The notes under the pieces were generated by a model. The model saw only the letters and a program-made list of their open reading frames with translations. It was not told where the DNA came from and searched no databases. Source: Monarcha castaneiventris obscurior (Eukaryota > Chordata > Aves > Passeriformes > Monarchidae). From it: a stretch of 64,000 nt of DNA. Location: contig JAMPIT010000687.1 of the NCBI GenBank assembly GCA_026261815.1, forward strand, positions 1,712,501 to 1,776,500. Reading direction: 5' to 3'. The position numbers and the translations under genes were made by a program. Position 1 is the stretch's first letter. Every line of letters starts with the position of its first letter. Of this stretch, positions 1-23,079 are shown in pieces.

Positions 1-170
1 GAAGCTGGGATGAGAGTGTGACAAGAGGTACAGGAAACTGATGAATACCTGAGGCAGAGCTGTGTGTTCCTGCCCCGGGAGCTGGGGCCACCCCGTGACC
101 CTGCTCTGTGGGTGTGAGGCACAAATGAGCCCTGGTGATGGATCTCAGTTCATGCCTGGCTCACCTGTGA

Positions 171-11708
<11,538 letters not shown>

Positions 11709-13340
11709 AGCTAAACCCCCAACCTGGGAGCTTTCCCCAGCATTAGCCAAGGAGTCTGGGAGACCTGCTGGATCGCTGGAAGCCAAAACCTCTGTGTTGT
11801 CGCTACCCCACTGCTGTGGACTCCGTGGGAATTCCTGATGGGTGTTACTTCCGACAGCATGCTTGAGCGTGGCCAGTTTCGATCCACGGGGAGAGGTCCC
11901 AGCCTTCCTAAATCCCCCCTGAAGTACTTTTTTCTGGAAGAAATCTTTTCCTTACCAGTTGCTACCACTGCCAGCCCTTTCCATGAGCAAATAGGAACCT
12001 GCTGCTTAGTGGCTCCTTGCTGGTTCCCAACCTGCTGCTGTGAGGGAATTGCTGTGGCCAGTTGTTCTGCAGATAAAATGGGAGCTGCGTGTGGTGGGAG
12101 CTGGATTTTTTTTCCTTGAACTGTTTCCTCTTCAAAAGAGAGCTGAGAACTCACCAGCCCAACAGATGTTCCTGGAAGGTTGTGCCACTGCTGACAACGG
12201 TTGATCCAGCTTTTTGAAGATGCTTCCAAAATGGGGGCCATGTATTTATCTTGGAAGATTTTTGTGTTTCATTTTGTTTTTTCTTCTTTTCTCTGTCAGC
12301 TTGGCAAACCAAACTGCCTGGTTTTGTGTTTCCTTGTTTTTCTGATGAGAGCTTTTGGGTTGGGAGCCACAGTGGAATGATACGGCCCCCAACCCACCCA
12401 GAATTCCACCCCACCAGTGCCCTGGTTACGTGGTGACACCTGGGATTTCGATGATTTTTGCAGCTTGGTGTGATCAAGTGTCTCTTGCTCCATTTCTTTA
12501 CACAAAGAGTTCAAGGCTTGGATATTCCCTCTCTTCCCCCTTTCTCTGCCCCTTCCAGATGCAGGGGCCAGGTTGGCTCCAGGAAAGCACTTACTCAGGC
12601 AGCGACCCGAGTCAGGGAGTGTTTTTTGGGGCACTCCAGGGATTTTTCTCACTGCTGATTCCAAACCAGCAGGATCAAAGGGCTATGAGCATTCCCTGTA
12701 CCAGGGATGTGCTGCCCCGAAACAGCACGGCCACCACTGACCCTTACAACCAAGCCAGCTGGGGTAGGTCCCCCCAGGCACCTCTTTTGGGGTGATGGTG
12801 GTGGATAAAAAGCACTTGGAGAGGGAGCACCACACAACTCCAGGCTGGCAGGAGCTCCTCGACATCCCAAACTCTGGTCAGGGAGTGGAGAAATATCTCA
12901 GGGCTTGGAGACCCCCAAGCAGGGGCTGAAGGTAGGTAAGAGAACTCATGCTTTTGCTGCAGGGCGGCTGCTCCGTCAGGGCTTTGATGAAGCTTTTAAC
13001 TAGAGCTTGTGATTATTTTTTTCATCCTTTTGTTTCTTATTTGTTACTAAAGTTGATTTTACTCAAAGGCACTTTTTTGGGATGATGTTGGCTTCTGGCA
13101 CGGAGGAGCATGTTTCATCGGACACTGCCATGCGTTTCTTTTTGGCTTTTCTAAGGGACTTTTGATGTGAAAACAGCAAAACCAGAAATTGTTACACTTT
13201 GCCTGAGTGTGGCAGCAGGAAAAACTTACCCAATTTTATACTTTTAGAAAATGAAGTGCATTGGTGGGAGTTTTTTTAACTGTGGGCTTTTGCTTTTTTT
13301 GCTTCCCTCAACATACAGAAATAAAAAGAGGGAGAAAGGC
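11709..13340 (+). other. FAM76A: FAM76A 3' UTR
   Basis: This is the stretch between the FAM76A stop and the first good polyadenylation signal, about 1.6 kb. It is free of CR1 and becomes AT-rich toward the end (T-runs around 13010-13300), as is usual for vertebrate 3' UTRs. The open frames of up to 176 aa on both strands here have no splice context and I treat them as chance. Confidence 0.7.
13320..13325 (+). terminator. FAM76A: Polyadenylation signal AATAAA of FAM76A
   Basis: A canonical hexamer is followed about 40 bases later by a GT/T-rich stretch (ctgttcagttgggttttt). It is the only AATAAA found downstream of the stop before the intergenic CR1 copies. The cleavage site is inferred to be near 13340. 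Confidence 0.65.
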
Positions 13341-14221
13341 CCTGTAAATACTGTTCAGTTGGGTTTTTAATCGTGATAAATTGCTCCTGCCGTCGCGTAG
13401 CTGATTTGTAGCACCAACATCGTTTCTTTGTATGTTTGTAATAATGAGATTTTCAAGGGACGCTTTGATTTGTACAAATGACACCTGTAAAAGTGGTTTT
13501 AAAAATCCTCATCTGTGGCTGATACTTTGTTTGCTTTGAAAAGGGAAAAAACCAAAACAACCAAAGCACCTCTCCCTGCCTGGAGCTGATTTATCTCCTG
13601 CTCTGGGGTTGAGAGTTACGGGAAGGAGACGGTATTTTCCCATTGTTTGCTTTGTTCCTACTTTTCTTTCTATCTTTAAATCCTCCCATCAAGCCTGTTG
13701 CTAGGATCCTGGTTACTTGGTTACATCCAGCTTCCCAGGACCCATCCGGCTGTATCCGATGAGATTTATTCTTGATCTTGACAAGGGGATACAACTGGCA
13801 CAGAGAGAGAGACCTGCTCCTTTGGCATGGAGGTTTTCCCTTTTCCCATGAGATTTTCATGAAGAAAACTCAGCTGCTCCTTGTCTTTTTCCAAAGAAAT
13901 CTCCAGAGGTCCGGGAGTCCAAAGGGGTTTTAGCTGTGACCTTTTTCCTTATTCATATCCAGTCCCTGCTCCTGGAGCACGTGGGGATAGCAGCTCCCTC
14001 CTGCTGCTGCTCCCAGAGCAATGAGGACCACTGACCAGTACAAACCAGTACAAACCACAGTTTCTAATGTTTATGTTGCTGAAGCCACCTCCATCTGCCT
14101 GCAGGGCAGAAATCCTGATGCAGCGCTGGCAGCTCCCGTGGGTCAGGATCACCTTGGGAGTCACCTTCCTTCCACACCTCTGAACAGTGCAGCTGCAGAG
14201 GAAATGAGAGGAAACAGCCTC

Positions 14222-14461
14222 AAGGTGTGCCAGGGAGGGTTTAGATTGGACATCAGGGAAAATTTTTCCATGGAAAGGGCTGTCCAGCCCTGGCACAGGC
14301 TGCCCAGGGAAGCTGTGGAGTCCCCATCCCTGGAGGAATTTGAAAGCCATGTGGATGTGGCATCTGGGGACAAGGGTTAGGTGGTAGCCCCCAGTGCTGG
14401 GGGAACAGTTGGACTCGATGCTCTTAAAGATCTTTTCCAACCTAAATGATTCCATAATTCT
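14222..14461 (+). mobile_element. CR1 LINE fragment, divergent subfamily
   Basis: It carries gttggactcgatgctcttaaagatcttttccaacctaaatgattc and the gtggatgtggca block, a CR1 3' end different from the accaaaccattc subfamily that dominates the window. Confidence 0.85.
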
Positions 14462-14910
14462 AATTCCCTTCTCCACCCCACAAATGCTCTGGGCTTCCTT
14501 CTTCCAGCCCACCAAGCCCTAATGCCAGTGGGTTTTCCCACTGGGTTCTGTAATGGGGTGACCAGCCACAGTGACAATCCAGCTCCTGATCTTCTAGCAG
14601 AGCATGTAAGGAAAGGAAACACTGAAACAATATTCCATGTCTTATTTGCCCCAGGTGTTCGCTCAGAGTGTCCCTGTATGGTCTCTGCTGCTTCCCTTCG
14701 TCCTCAGAATCTGGGCTGCCCAAAACCACCAGCTAGTGAAAGAGGCAGGAGTTGTCCCCAGCCAACCTTCCTCTGAGGTAACACACCTTGAGCAATTTGC
14801 CTTCCCTTGCTGTTTAGCTTTCCTGGAGCACCAGACTTGTCCAGTCAGCAGGATGGTAACCAGGGCATTGTCAATCCCAAAATAATTACCTACTGTTGCA
14901 TTTTTTAAAT

Positions 14911-15052
14911 CCCTGGAGAGTTAAAAGCCATGTGGATGTGGCACTTGGGGACATGGGTTAGTGGTGGCCTTGGCAGTGCTGGGCTACTAGTTAGACTTGA
15001 TGATCTTAGAGGGCCTTTCTGAACTGAACTTCCATGATTCCATGATCCTATG
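14911..15052 (+). mobile_element. CR1 LINE fragment, same divergent subfamily
   Basis: It shares the gccatgtggatgtggcacttggggacatgggttagtggtggcc block with 14222-14461 and 47690-48003. The tail is degraded. Confidence 0.85.
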
Positions 15053-15711
15053 GGATGCTGAAGATGTTTTACACTGCCCAGCATTGCCGGCTCCTGGCTC
15101 CCATCGTGGGAGGGTCTGAGCCCCTGGCAGCTTGGTGGTGGTGGCTGGACCCTCCCTGTACCAGGCTGCTGTGAGAGGAGGGAAATGCTGCTGACAGCCC
15201 GAGCCCGAGCCGAGGAGCATCGGGAACCAGCCAGGAGAGTGCTGGGGCTGCAGGTTACCTGGCGCTTGCCGGGTAAGCTGACGAGGGGTGAGGAGCAGAT
15301 GAGGGATCCCATGCTGCTCCAAAACCTAGAGCTCTCTGCCCAGCCAGCCGTGCTTGGCCCCTTCTGCCCCTGCTTGACATGCAGGAGTCGTCTGTGGGAC
15401 AAATGTCCTCCTGGCACAGCTCTTTGTGTCTTCTGATGGGATATTTTTATATTAAATATTTGGCAGCATCTCCAGCCCATCTCTCCAGCTGGATCATTGC
15501 CTGGTGCACACCCACAGCCCTGTCCCTCTAATACTGAGAGCTTTTGGGGGAGCAGAAAGGGAAGAACAGAGACAGCTTCCCCCTCTCTGCCCCCCCACTT
15601 TGTTTGCTCTGTGTTGCCTCCACTGATGCAAAGGAAGAGATGGATTTTCCCCTCCGGCCTGATGTGTTCAGCCAGAGCCAACACAGAGCTCATGGCCTCA
15701 GGGTGGAATTG

Positions 15712-15886
15712 TAGAATCATCATGGAATGGTTTGGGTTGGAAGAGACCTTAAAGCTCATCTCGTTCCACCCCCTGCCATGGGCAGGGACACCTTCCACTG
15801 TCCCAGGTTGCTCCAAGCCCCGTCCAACCTGGCCTCAGACACTTGCAGGGATGGGGCAGCCACAGCTGCTATGGGCAGCCCCAGGG
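15712..15886 (-). mobile_element. CR1 LINE 3' fragment
   Basis: Antisense tail tagaatcatcatggaatggtttgggttggaagagacc, then the usual cagggacaccttccactgtcccagg block. Confidence 0.92.
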
Positions 15887-16621
15887 CTGGCTGGTGACCA
15901 GCAGCACCTCTGCTCATGCCCTGTGTTCAGCAGCTCTGTGGGATGTGACAGTGCCAAAGGAGCAGGTGACGGAGCTGGACTGAGGTGACAGAAACTAAAA
16001 CAGCACCTCTGACCCCAGGGCAGTGCGGGGCCACTTTCCCTTGGATCAGATGAAATTAAACCCCCGAACTGTGCCTCTGAAATGACACAAGTGGAAATAC
16101 AGAGGCGGAAACCTTGAGGTGGCCAGAGCTGCCCAGACCCCACAGCCTCAGCACAGAGCCGTGTTTGCAAAACACCCTGAAAATAGCCCCTGGAAGGGAA
16201 CAAGGACAAGGAGCAGTGACCAGGGACGTTTGAAACTGGCTGTGTCCTCCCTCCCTGCAGAGGCTGGGGCTGAGGGCTGTGCCGATCGCGGCTGTTCCAG
16301 CCGTGGGCTTTGCGGCCACTGCTGCAGTGCCCAGGAGCACTGACTTTCCCTTCGCTGGCAGGAGCTCAGCCCGGAGCCAGAGGAGGCTGTTGCCAGGCAA
16401 ATCCTGAGTTGTTTGTGCAGCGACTCCTGTTTGTTGGACTTTGCCATGTCGGGCTGTCAGGGAGCACCAGATTGGTACCAGCGCTGTGTCTGGGACAGCC
16501 CATGGTTGTGGGGGTGGGGTTTTTTCCCTTCTTTTCACCTTTTTGTCTTTATTATTTTTCTTTTTTTCACCTTTTTTTTTTTGCCTCCTGTCCCTTTGGA
16601 GAAACACCAAACCCAGTAAAA

Positions 16622-17123
16622 GAATCAGAGAATCCCAGACTGTTTTGGTTGGAAGGGATGTTAAAGCTCATGTAATTCTGCTCCTTTCCAATGGGCAGGG
16701 ACACCTTCCACTATCCCAGGGTGCTCCAAGCCCCATCCAACCTGGCCTTGGACACCTCCAGGGATCCAGGGGCAGCCACAGCTGCTCTGGGCACCCTGTG
16801 CCAGGGCCTCCCCACCCTCCCAGGAAAGAATTCCTTCCCAGTATCTATCTAACCCTGCCCTCTGGCAGTGGGAAGCCATTCCCCATTGACCTGGCACTTC
16901 AGGCCCTTGTCCCAAGTCCCTCTCCGGCTCTCTTGGAGCCCCTTTGGGCACTGGAACAGGCTCAGAGGTTTCCCCAGAGCCTTCTCCAGGCTGAACACTC
17001 TCAGCTCTCCCAGCCTGGCTTTAGAGCAGAGGGGTTCTAGCCCTCTTCAGAGCATCTTTGTGGCCTCCTCTGGGGTTACTTCAGCAGCTCCGTATCCTTT
17101 TGATGTTGGTGGCCCAGAGCTGG
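16622..17123 (-). mobile_element. CR1 LINE 3' fragment upstream of SESN2 promoter
   Basis: This antisense copy of about 500 bp parallels 6499-7004 and ends about 180 bp before the first SESN2 CCAAT box. It marks the upstream border of the CpG island. Confidence 0.93.
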
Positions 17124-17295
17124 CCCCGCACAGCAGGCGGGGCCTCACCTGAGCGGAGCAGAGGGGGTTTCCCTCAGCTTTCTTTTCCCTTTAGCCCCGG
17201 GACACATTTCCAGTACTCCCAGTGTTCAAGGGTCGGGGAAGCGCGGCTGGCTCTGGGTAGACCTGATGTCCGCGTGTTGACCGCGCCCCTCCGCG

Positions 17296-17483
17296 CTGCC
17301 ATTGGCCTGATTGTTGTGTGGTGGTCGCGCCCGCGAGCTCCCATTGGCCGGGGCGGGCGGGGGCGTGTCCATCCGCCCCGCGCTATGTAAGCAGGGCGGG
17401 CGGGGGGGTGTCCGGGGCCGTCCGGGGGTGTCCGGGGCCTCCGGAGGCACCCGGGGCTGTCCCCGCCGCCCAGCCCCGCCGTG
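17296..17483 (+). promoter_or_regulatory. SESN2: SESN2 CpG-island promoter and 5' UTR
   Basis: This is a CpG-dense segment directly upstream of the SESN2 start codon. It contains two inverted CCAAT boxes (ATTGG at 17301-17305 and 17343-17347), typical NF-Y sites, the second fused to a GC box (ggccggggcgggcggggg). It also holds a TATA-like GCTATGTAAG near 17382 and G-rich tandem GTGTCCGGGG units just after it. The start site is inferred at about 17400-17420. Established work in mammals shows SESN2 is induced by p53, NRF2 and ATF4; I did not find a strong p53 element in this short promoter. Confidence 0.7.
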
Positions 17484-20400
17484 ATGCTGGTGGCCGGCTC
17501 GCCGTGCAGCCCCGCGGGGCCAGAGGAGCACCGGGGCTGCGGGGCCCGGCGGGGCGGCCAGGTAAGGGCTCCCGGGCTGCATCGCCCCATCCCTGGGGCA
17601 CACGGGGTGCAGCCCCCACGGGAGTCCGTCGGGGAGGCGCTGGGGGCGCGCCCTTGACCCGCGGCCGCTGTCCCCCCTTTGCCCGGGGTCACCCCGCCCC
17701 GGCCGGCTGCAGGGAGGGGAGAAGCCGGGACATGTCCAGAATCCGGCCGGGCTGCAGGAACAGCCCTTTAAAGGCTCATCCGCTTTGCGGCGAGGCTAAA
17801 ACCAGGGGTGTTGAGGAGCAGGCTGGGTGCTGGGAGCTCCCGCAGTCTCCTGGGCATGGGGCGGCCCTGTCCGGGCGGGGAGAACTTTGGGCGTCTCCGA
17901 AGCTTCCAGGAGCTGGGATGCGTGTGGGAACCGGGCAGAGCTTACAGGAGTGGCCGGGCACAAAGGGGAAGTGAGGCACGGGTGTGATGGGATGTGCCTG
18001 TTGGGGTAGGTGAGGGGCTGACAGGAGGCTGGGGGGCTTCAGGGACTCTGTCCCGTTGTTTGGCTCGTGCTCCTGTTCCCAGGCTGGGTATGGGATCTCT
18101 GATGTCCCCGTTAACCAAGACATCTGGAAAACATCTGGTATTGCCCAGGGCTTATGCATTTGGAGTCCAGCATGGAAAACTGGGGTCCTGGGGTGTCCAT
18201 GGAGTTTTGCAGGATCTCCTTGACCTTTCCAAGCAATCAGCGGAAAAGTTGGGAGTTGCCTCTGTTTGCAAGACTTATTTTCCCCCCTCAAAAAAAAAAA
18301 AGAGTTTTCTTCTCTTGCTCCTGCTTTCCTCTTCCACCAGGTTTCCCCAGGGACAGCGGGATTGCTCTGCAGCTTGGGGCTTTGCTTGGGGGGAGTTGTC
18401 ACAGCAGGATGGTTACTCCAGAGGAGGGCTGGAAGCTGGAAAGGCTGGGACAGTGGGTGAAACAGACCCCAGGCAGCAGAGAACAGCAGGGAGGGGTTAA
18501 TGGGACCCCCGGGCGCCGTGTCTTTGCTGGTGACCATAACCACAGTGCCGTGGCTGTGCTGCTCCTGGTCCCCACTGCCGTCCTGCGGGACCCCCGCATC
18601 CCGTTTCTCCCTGTTTTCCCATGGAGGTGGTAAACCACGGCTCGGGAGTGGTGTCACGGCTCCCGACCCGTGGGGCCGTGCCCCGGTGTGTCACGCACGC
18701 CCGGGAGCGCAGCAACACCCCAGCGCGGTTTCATCAGGCGCTGCCAGCCTGACGCAAAGGCTGTGGGGGCGATGGCCCCGTGGCCCGTGCCAGGTGTCTG
18801 CCTGAGTCACTCCTTCCGGTGACGCTGACGGGGATATTCCCTGGCTCCGGTGACTCCCGGCTGCTCCTTCCTTCCTAGGAAAGAGGAATCAAGGTTCCCC
18901 GGGACCTGGCAAAGGGCCCCAGCACCTTCATTCCCCTGGGAGAGGTAAAGCGATGGGGATGGACTTGGGTGGGGGGTGTCCTTCACCCTTCCCTGCTGCG
19001 GGTGGGGGGACAGGAAGGATTCCCAACCCCCCAATTCCTAGTGGCTGGTGGGGGTGGGATGCTGGGGAAGGAGGAAGAGGTGGAGAGGGGTCACCAGCCC
19101 AGGCGGATCCTTGTGGCATTGTGGGGGAGTCGTTCTGGAGGTTGGGGGAGCAGCTGTGTTTCACCCTGGTGTTTGCCTACCCTGCCTGTGCCTCAGTTTC
19201 CCCACTCATCCAAACACATCTGTGTTTCTCCTGCGATGCAAAGACCTCCACCCTTGCCCCGGCCCCCCTCAAAATTCTGCCTTGAAATCCCCAGGGCACC
19301 TGAGCCCTATCTGAGCACCCATGTTCACTCTCCCAGATGTTCCTCCTCGGGCAGAGATAGCGCCGTGGTTTCGTCACCACGCTGTGGGGGCTGACCGGCA
19401 TCTCTTCCCCTGCGCTCCAGAGCCCAGACAAACAACCCAACCCACGGGCTGAGACGGACAGGCTGTGTGGGATCTGTCATGGAGACCCCCAAAGCCTCCC
19501 TGGCCCCCGGGGCTGGGGATGGGGAGATGGGCAGCAGGGGCCACCGGCGGTGTCCGTTCCGGAGGCGGGGCACTTTCAGCGGGGTGAGGATCTGATCTTG
19601 GTGCTCTTGGGTGCCTGGGTCCTGCATGTTGGGGGAGGGTCTCCATTTAGGTTAGGGGGATGTCAGTAAGAGCAGGGGCCTACAGCTCACAGCCCTTCAC
19701 TTCCCTCCTCATTCCACAGATCCCGCAGGAAGGTGGGGAGAGCAGCCTGCACCAACTCCTCGAGGCCTTCGTCTCAGCAGGCAGGGTGGACCACGTCGCC
19801 ATGGTCATGGGGCTGCACCCCCAGTATCTCAGCAGCTTCTGGAAGACCCAGTACCTGCTGTTGCGCATGGACGGGCCCCTGCCCTACCACAAGCGCCACT
19901 ACATCGCCATCATGGTGAGCAGCGGGGCCCTTGGGGTGTGGGGACACAGTGGGGCTATGTGGGGTCCCAGCACTGTCCCCAGCCAATGCTGGGGGCTGAC
20001 TGCTGGCTCTTCCCGCAGGCAGCAGCCCGGCACCGGTGCTCCTACCTGGTGGGCTTGCACATGAGGGAGTTCCTGCAGGTGGGGGGCAACCCTGTGTGGC
20101 TGCAAGGGCTGCACTGTGCCCCCCAAAAACTCCGGAACCTCAATGAGATCAACAAGCTGCTGGCGCACCGGCCCTGGCTCATCACCAAGGAGCACATTGA
20201 GGTGAGAGCTGGTGCTGCCAGCACAGATCCCCCCCAAAACACACTGTTTGACCCCAGGGGCCACGTTACTGCTTGCACAGCCCCCAGGGTTTAACCCTTT
20301 CAGGGCTGAGGGAGTCAGTGGGATGGGAAGGGGTGACTTGCCCCTGACGGGTCTATGGGTGAGGCACTTCCCAAACACGCTCCTGTATCCCTGTCCTTGG

Positions 20401-23079
20401 CTTGCCCTGGCACTGGGCTGTGGTGAGGATACAGCTGAGGGCTTGGGGGTCTCTTCAATCCCTGCTGCATGTCGCAGGCTCTGCTGAAGCCAGGGGAGGA
20501 CAGCTGGTCATTGGCGGAGCTGGTGCAGGCGCTGGTGCTCCTCACCCACTACCACTCGCTCGCATCCTTTGTCTTCGGCTGCGGCATCAAACCTGAGGAG
20601 GACAAGGATGTGGAGAAGAGCTGCTGGCCCCCCTCACCCCACAGCGACAGCAGCCCTGCCTCTGATGACAGCATGGGGGGCTCTGGGGTAAGAGGGGCTT
20701 TGCCTTGCAGGGGTGTGAGTGCACCTTGGGGTGCTGGATGCTTTATGGAGCTTCCCCTGGGAATCACAGAACGGCTTGGATTGGAAGGGACCTTAAAGCC
20801 CATCTTGTTCCACCCCCTGCCATGGGCAGGGACACCTTCCAATAGACCAGGCTGCTCCAAGCCCCATCCAGCCTGGCCCTGAACACTTGCAGGGATGGGG
20901 CAGCCACAGCTTCTCTGGGCAGCCAGGGTTGACCCTGCCTGGTGCTTCCCCAGGGCACGGACGCCATGCAGGAGGTGGAGGTGCTGATGGAGAGGATGAA
21001 GCTGCTGCAGGAAAACCAGCGGGAGGAGGAAGGAGTCACACAGGAGGAGATGGCAACGCGCTTTGAGCTGGAGAAGACAGAGAGTTTGCTGGTCCCTTCC
21101 TCAGGTGAGGAGGCAACTGTCTGGGGGAGGAGGTCCCCATGGGCCAGGGGAGCCTGGGGAAGGGGGAAGGAACCAGAACCTACCTGAGGGAGAGCAGGAT
21201 CAGCTTTCCAGTGCAGCGCTGGCTCCCTCTGGGCTCACAGCCACTGCGGTGGTGCCTTGTAGATGTTTTGGATCCCTCCCTGCAGTCCAACATCCGCTGC
21301 TTCCTGGAGGACCCTGAATTCGGATATAAGGACTTCACACGGAGGGGGGAGCAGGCTCCCCCCACCTTCCGTGCACAGGTGGGTGCTCAGCAGTGGCTCA
21401 GGTCTGGGGGGTAGCTCCTGCTTGTCTCGGGGTTGTTCCCAGGATTGTGGAGAGTGGGTGAAGGGCTGGAGCTGAGCAACCAGGTGCTGGGAGCTGGGGG
21501 GAGGTGCCAACTTAGTGGGAGACCCCTGCTTATGTCCCTGGCTTTGGGGGGTGTCATGGTTTAAGCCCAGCTGGAGATGAAACACGACACAGCTGCTCAC
21601 TCAGCCCCCACTTTCTTCCCCCCAACCCAGGGAGGAGAATTAAAATAAAACTTGTATGTTGAGGTAAGAACAGTTTAATAATTGAAAATAAAGTAAAATA
21701 CAATAATAATGGTAAATAATGATAATAATGACAATGAAAAGGGAAAAAACAAGTGATGTGCAATGCAATTGCTCAGCACCTGCTGACTGATGCCAGACCC
21801 CTCTTCCCAAACCCAGATTGGCCCCTTGCAGGTAACTCCCCCCAGTTTATACACTGGGCATGACGTTCTCTGGTGTGGAATATCCCTGTGGTCAGTTTGG
21901 ATCACATGTCCTGGCTATGCTTCCTCCCACTGGCAGAGCCTGAAACAAGAGGAATAAAGTCCTTGACCCAGGATAAACCCAACTTAGCAAAAAACCCAAA
22001 CCATCAGCGTATTACCAACACCCTTCTCATTCCAAATCCAAAACACAGCATTGGAACAGCTGCTGAGAACAAATTGACTCTGCCTGAAACCAGGACAGAG
22101 GGGCCCTGCTTCTCCCCACCAAACCCCTACCCCAGCATCCTTTCTCCATCAGGATTACAGCTGGGAGGACCACGGCTACTCGCTGATCAACCGCCTGTAC
22201 CCGGACGTGGGGCAGCTCCTGGATGAGAAGTTCCAGGTTGTTTACAACCTGACCTACAACACCATCGCCATGCACTGCGGCGTAGACACCTCCATGTTGC
22301 GCCGGGCCATCTGGAACTACGTCCACTGCGTCTTTGGCATCCGGTACATCCCCAAAACGCGGCTGGAGTTTCTTCTCTGCCTTGGGAAGAGCCTAGGAGC
22401 AGGTCCAGTGACTTGGTTTTGGTTAGAGTGTTGCTGCTGCTGCTTCCCCAAGGCAAAGTGGTGCTGTTGATGGGTTTGGCTGAGGTTCAGAACAGCCCTG
22501 GGAGAGGAGAATTTAGTAAGAAGTTACTATAAGGGCGGTGAGGCTCTGGCAGAGTTTGCCCAGAGAGGTGTGGTGGAATCCTCATCCCTGGAAGCATCCA
22601 AGGCCAGGTTGGATGGGGCATGAAGCATCCTGGGATAGTGGAAGGTGTCCCTGACCATGGCAGGGGGTGGCACTGGATGGGCTTTAAGGTCCCTTCCAAC
22701 ACAAACCATTCCATGGTTCTATGAGTGCACAAGGCTTGTGGCTGGAATAACACATCCTACTCTCTCCAGCTACGATGACTACGACTACGGGGAGGTGAAC
22801 CAGCTCCTGGAGCGCAACTTGAAGATCTACATCAAGACAGTGGCTTGCTACCCGGAGAAGACAACCAAGCAGATCTACACACAGTTCTGGAGGCACTTCA
22901 AACACTCGGAGAAGGTGCTGCCCCATCCCTTCCCCTCCTGGCAGGGTGTTTGGGGGTGCTGACCCCATGCCCTGACCCTGCTCTCGCCATAGGTGCACAT
23001 CAACCTGCTGCTGCTGGAGGCACGGATGCAGGCGGCTCTGCTCTACGCCCTCAGGGCTGTCACCCACTACATGACCTGA
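17484..23079 (+). CDS. SESN2: SESN2, sestrin 2 (complete)
   Basis: The ten coding exons are 17484-17561, 18879-18944, 19720-19914, 20019-20201, 20478-20687, 20954-21104, 21263-21378, 22153-22343, 22770-22914 and 22993-23079. They total 1422 nt, or 473 residues (human 480). Sestrins sense leucine and oxidative stress, and leucine-free SESN2 binds GATOR2 and thereby lowers mTORC1 activity. The N-terminal peroxidase-like half keeps the catalytic Cys (C120, human C125) in [11 protein letters not shown], with Y122 and H127. The leucine pocket is intact: T367, T370, T379, L382, R383, W437 and E444 correspond to human T374, T377, T386, L389, R390, W444 and E451. The GATOR2-contact loop DDYDYGE (D399/D400) is present. 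The start is supported by MLVAGSPC against human MIVADSEC. The N-terminal linker is shorter than human. Two donors (22344 GTACAT, 22915 GTGCTG) are weak, but phase and homology demand them. The assignment as SESN2 rather than SESN1/3 rests on the [10 protein letters not shown] to [11 protein letters not shown] segment and the short N terminus. Confidence 0.97.
18750..18809. promoter_or_regulatory. SESN2: Possible stress-response elements in SESN2 intron 1
   Basis: TGACGCAA at 18750-18757 resembles a CRE/C-EBP-ATF composite half. TGAGTCA at 18803-18809 is a perfect AP-1 core. Both sit in a CpG-containing stretch just upstream of exon 2. Mammalian SESN2 is an ATF4 and NRF2 target, so they are plausible, but motifs this short occur often by chance. 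Confidence 0.3.
20761..20924 (-). mobile_element. CR1 LINE 3' fragment in SESN2 intron 5
   Basis: Antisense copy (gaatcacagaacggcttggattggaagggacc). Its other end is only 29 bp from the acceptor of exon 20954-21104. Confidence 0.92.
21552..22097 (-). mobile_element. Solo LTR of an avian endogenous retrovirus, antisense in SESN2 intron 7
   Basis: This 546-bp block is bounded by inverted termini TGTCATGG and CCAGGACA. It is flanked by near-identical 6-base direct repeats (gggggg before, gagggg after), as expected for a class II (ERVK-like) insertion. Read on the minus strand it has a GTATAAA box (complement near 21844-21850), then an A/T-rich stretch with ATTAAA-type signals and the GCTGGGCTTAAACCATGACA end that I recognise from a common bird LTR family. 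No internal retroviral genes are present, so it arose by LTR-LTR recombination. The family name cannot be fixed without a repeat library. Confidence 0.8.
22500..22724 (+). mobile_element. CR1 LINE 3' fragment in SESN2 intron 8
   Basis: Sense copy ending in accattccatggttctatgag, 45 bp before exon 22770-22914. Confidence 0.9.

Larger units (their letters stand above)
13341..17290. other. Intergenic region FAM76A-SESN2
   Basis: About 4 kb separate the two genes. It holds CR1 fragments (14222-14461, 14911-15052, 15712-15886, 16622-17123) and a T/pyrimidine-rich run near 16510-16600. The long minus-strand frame across 14905-15816 is largely antisense CR1 plus unique DNA with no exon structure. 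I see no further gene. Confidence 0.7.

Noticed and set aside
11711..12241. 176-aa minus-strand frame just after the FAM76A stop
   Set aside because: It lies antisense within the FAM76A 3' UTR, without splice sites or homology.
14905..15816. 303-aa minus-strand open frame between FAM76A and SESN2
   Set aside because: It overlaps CR1 copies at both ends, has no splice or promoter context, and its translation is low-complexity without a recognisable family.
20761..20930. Possible extension of SESN2 exon 5 through the CR1
   Set aside because: The open frame continues past the donor, but homology with mammalian SESN2 resumes only at 20954. The donor GTAAGA at 20688 is good, so the CR1 is intronic.
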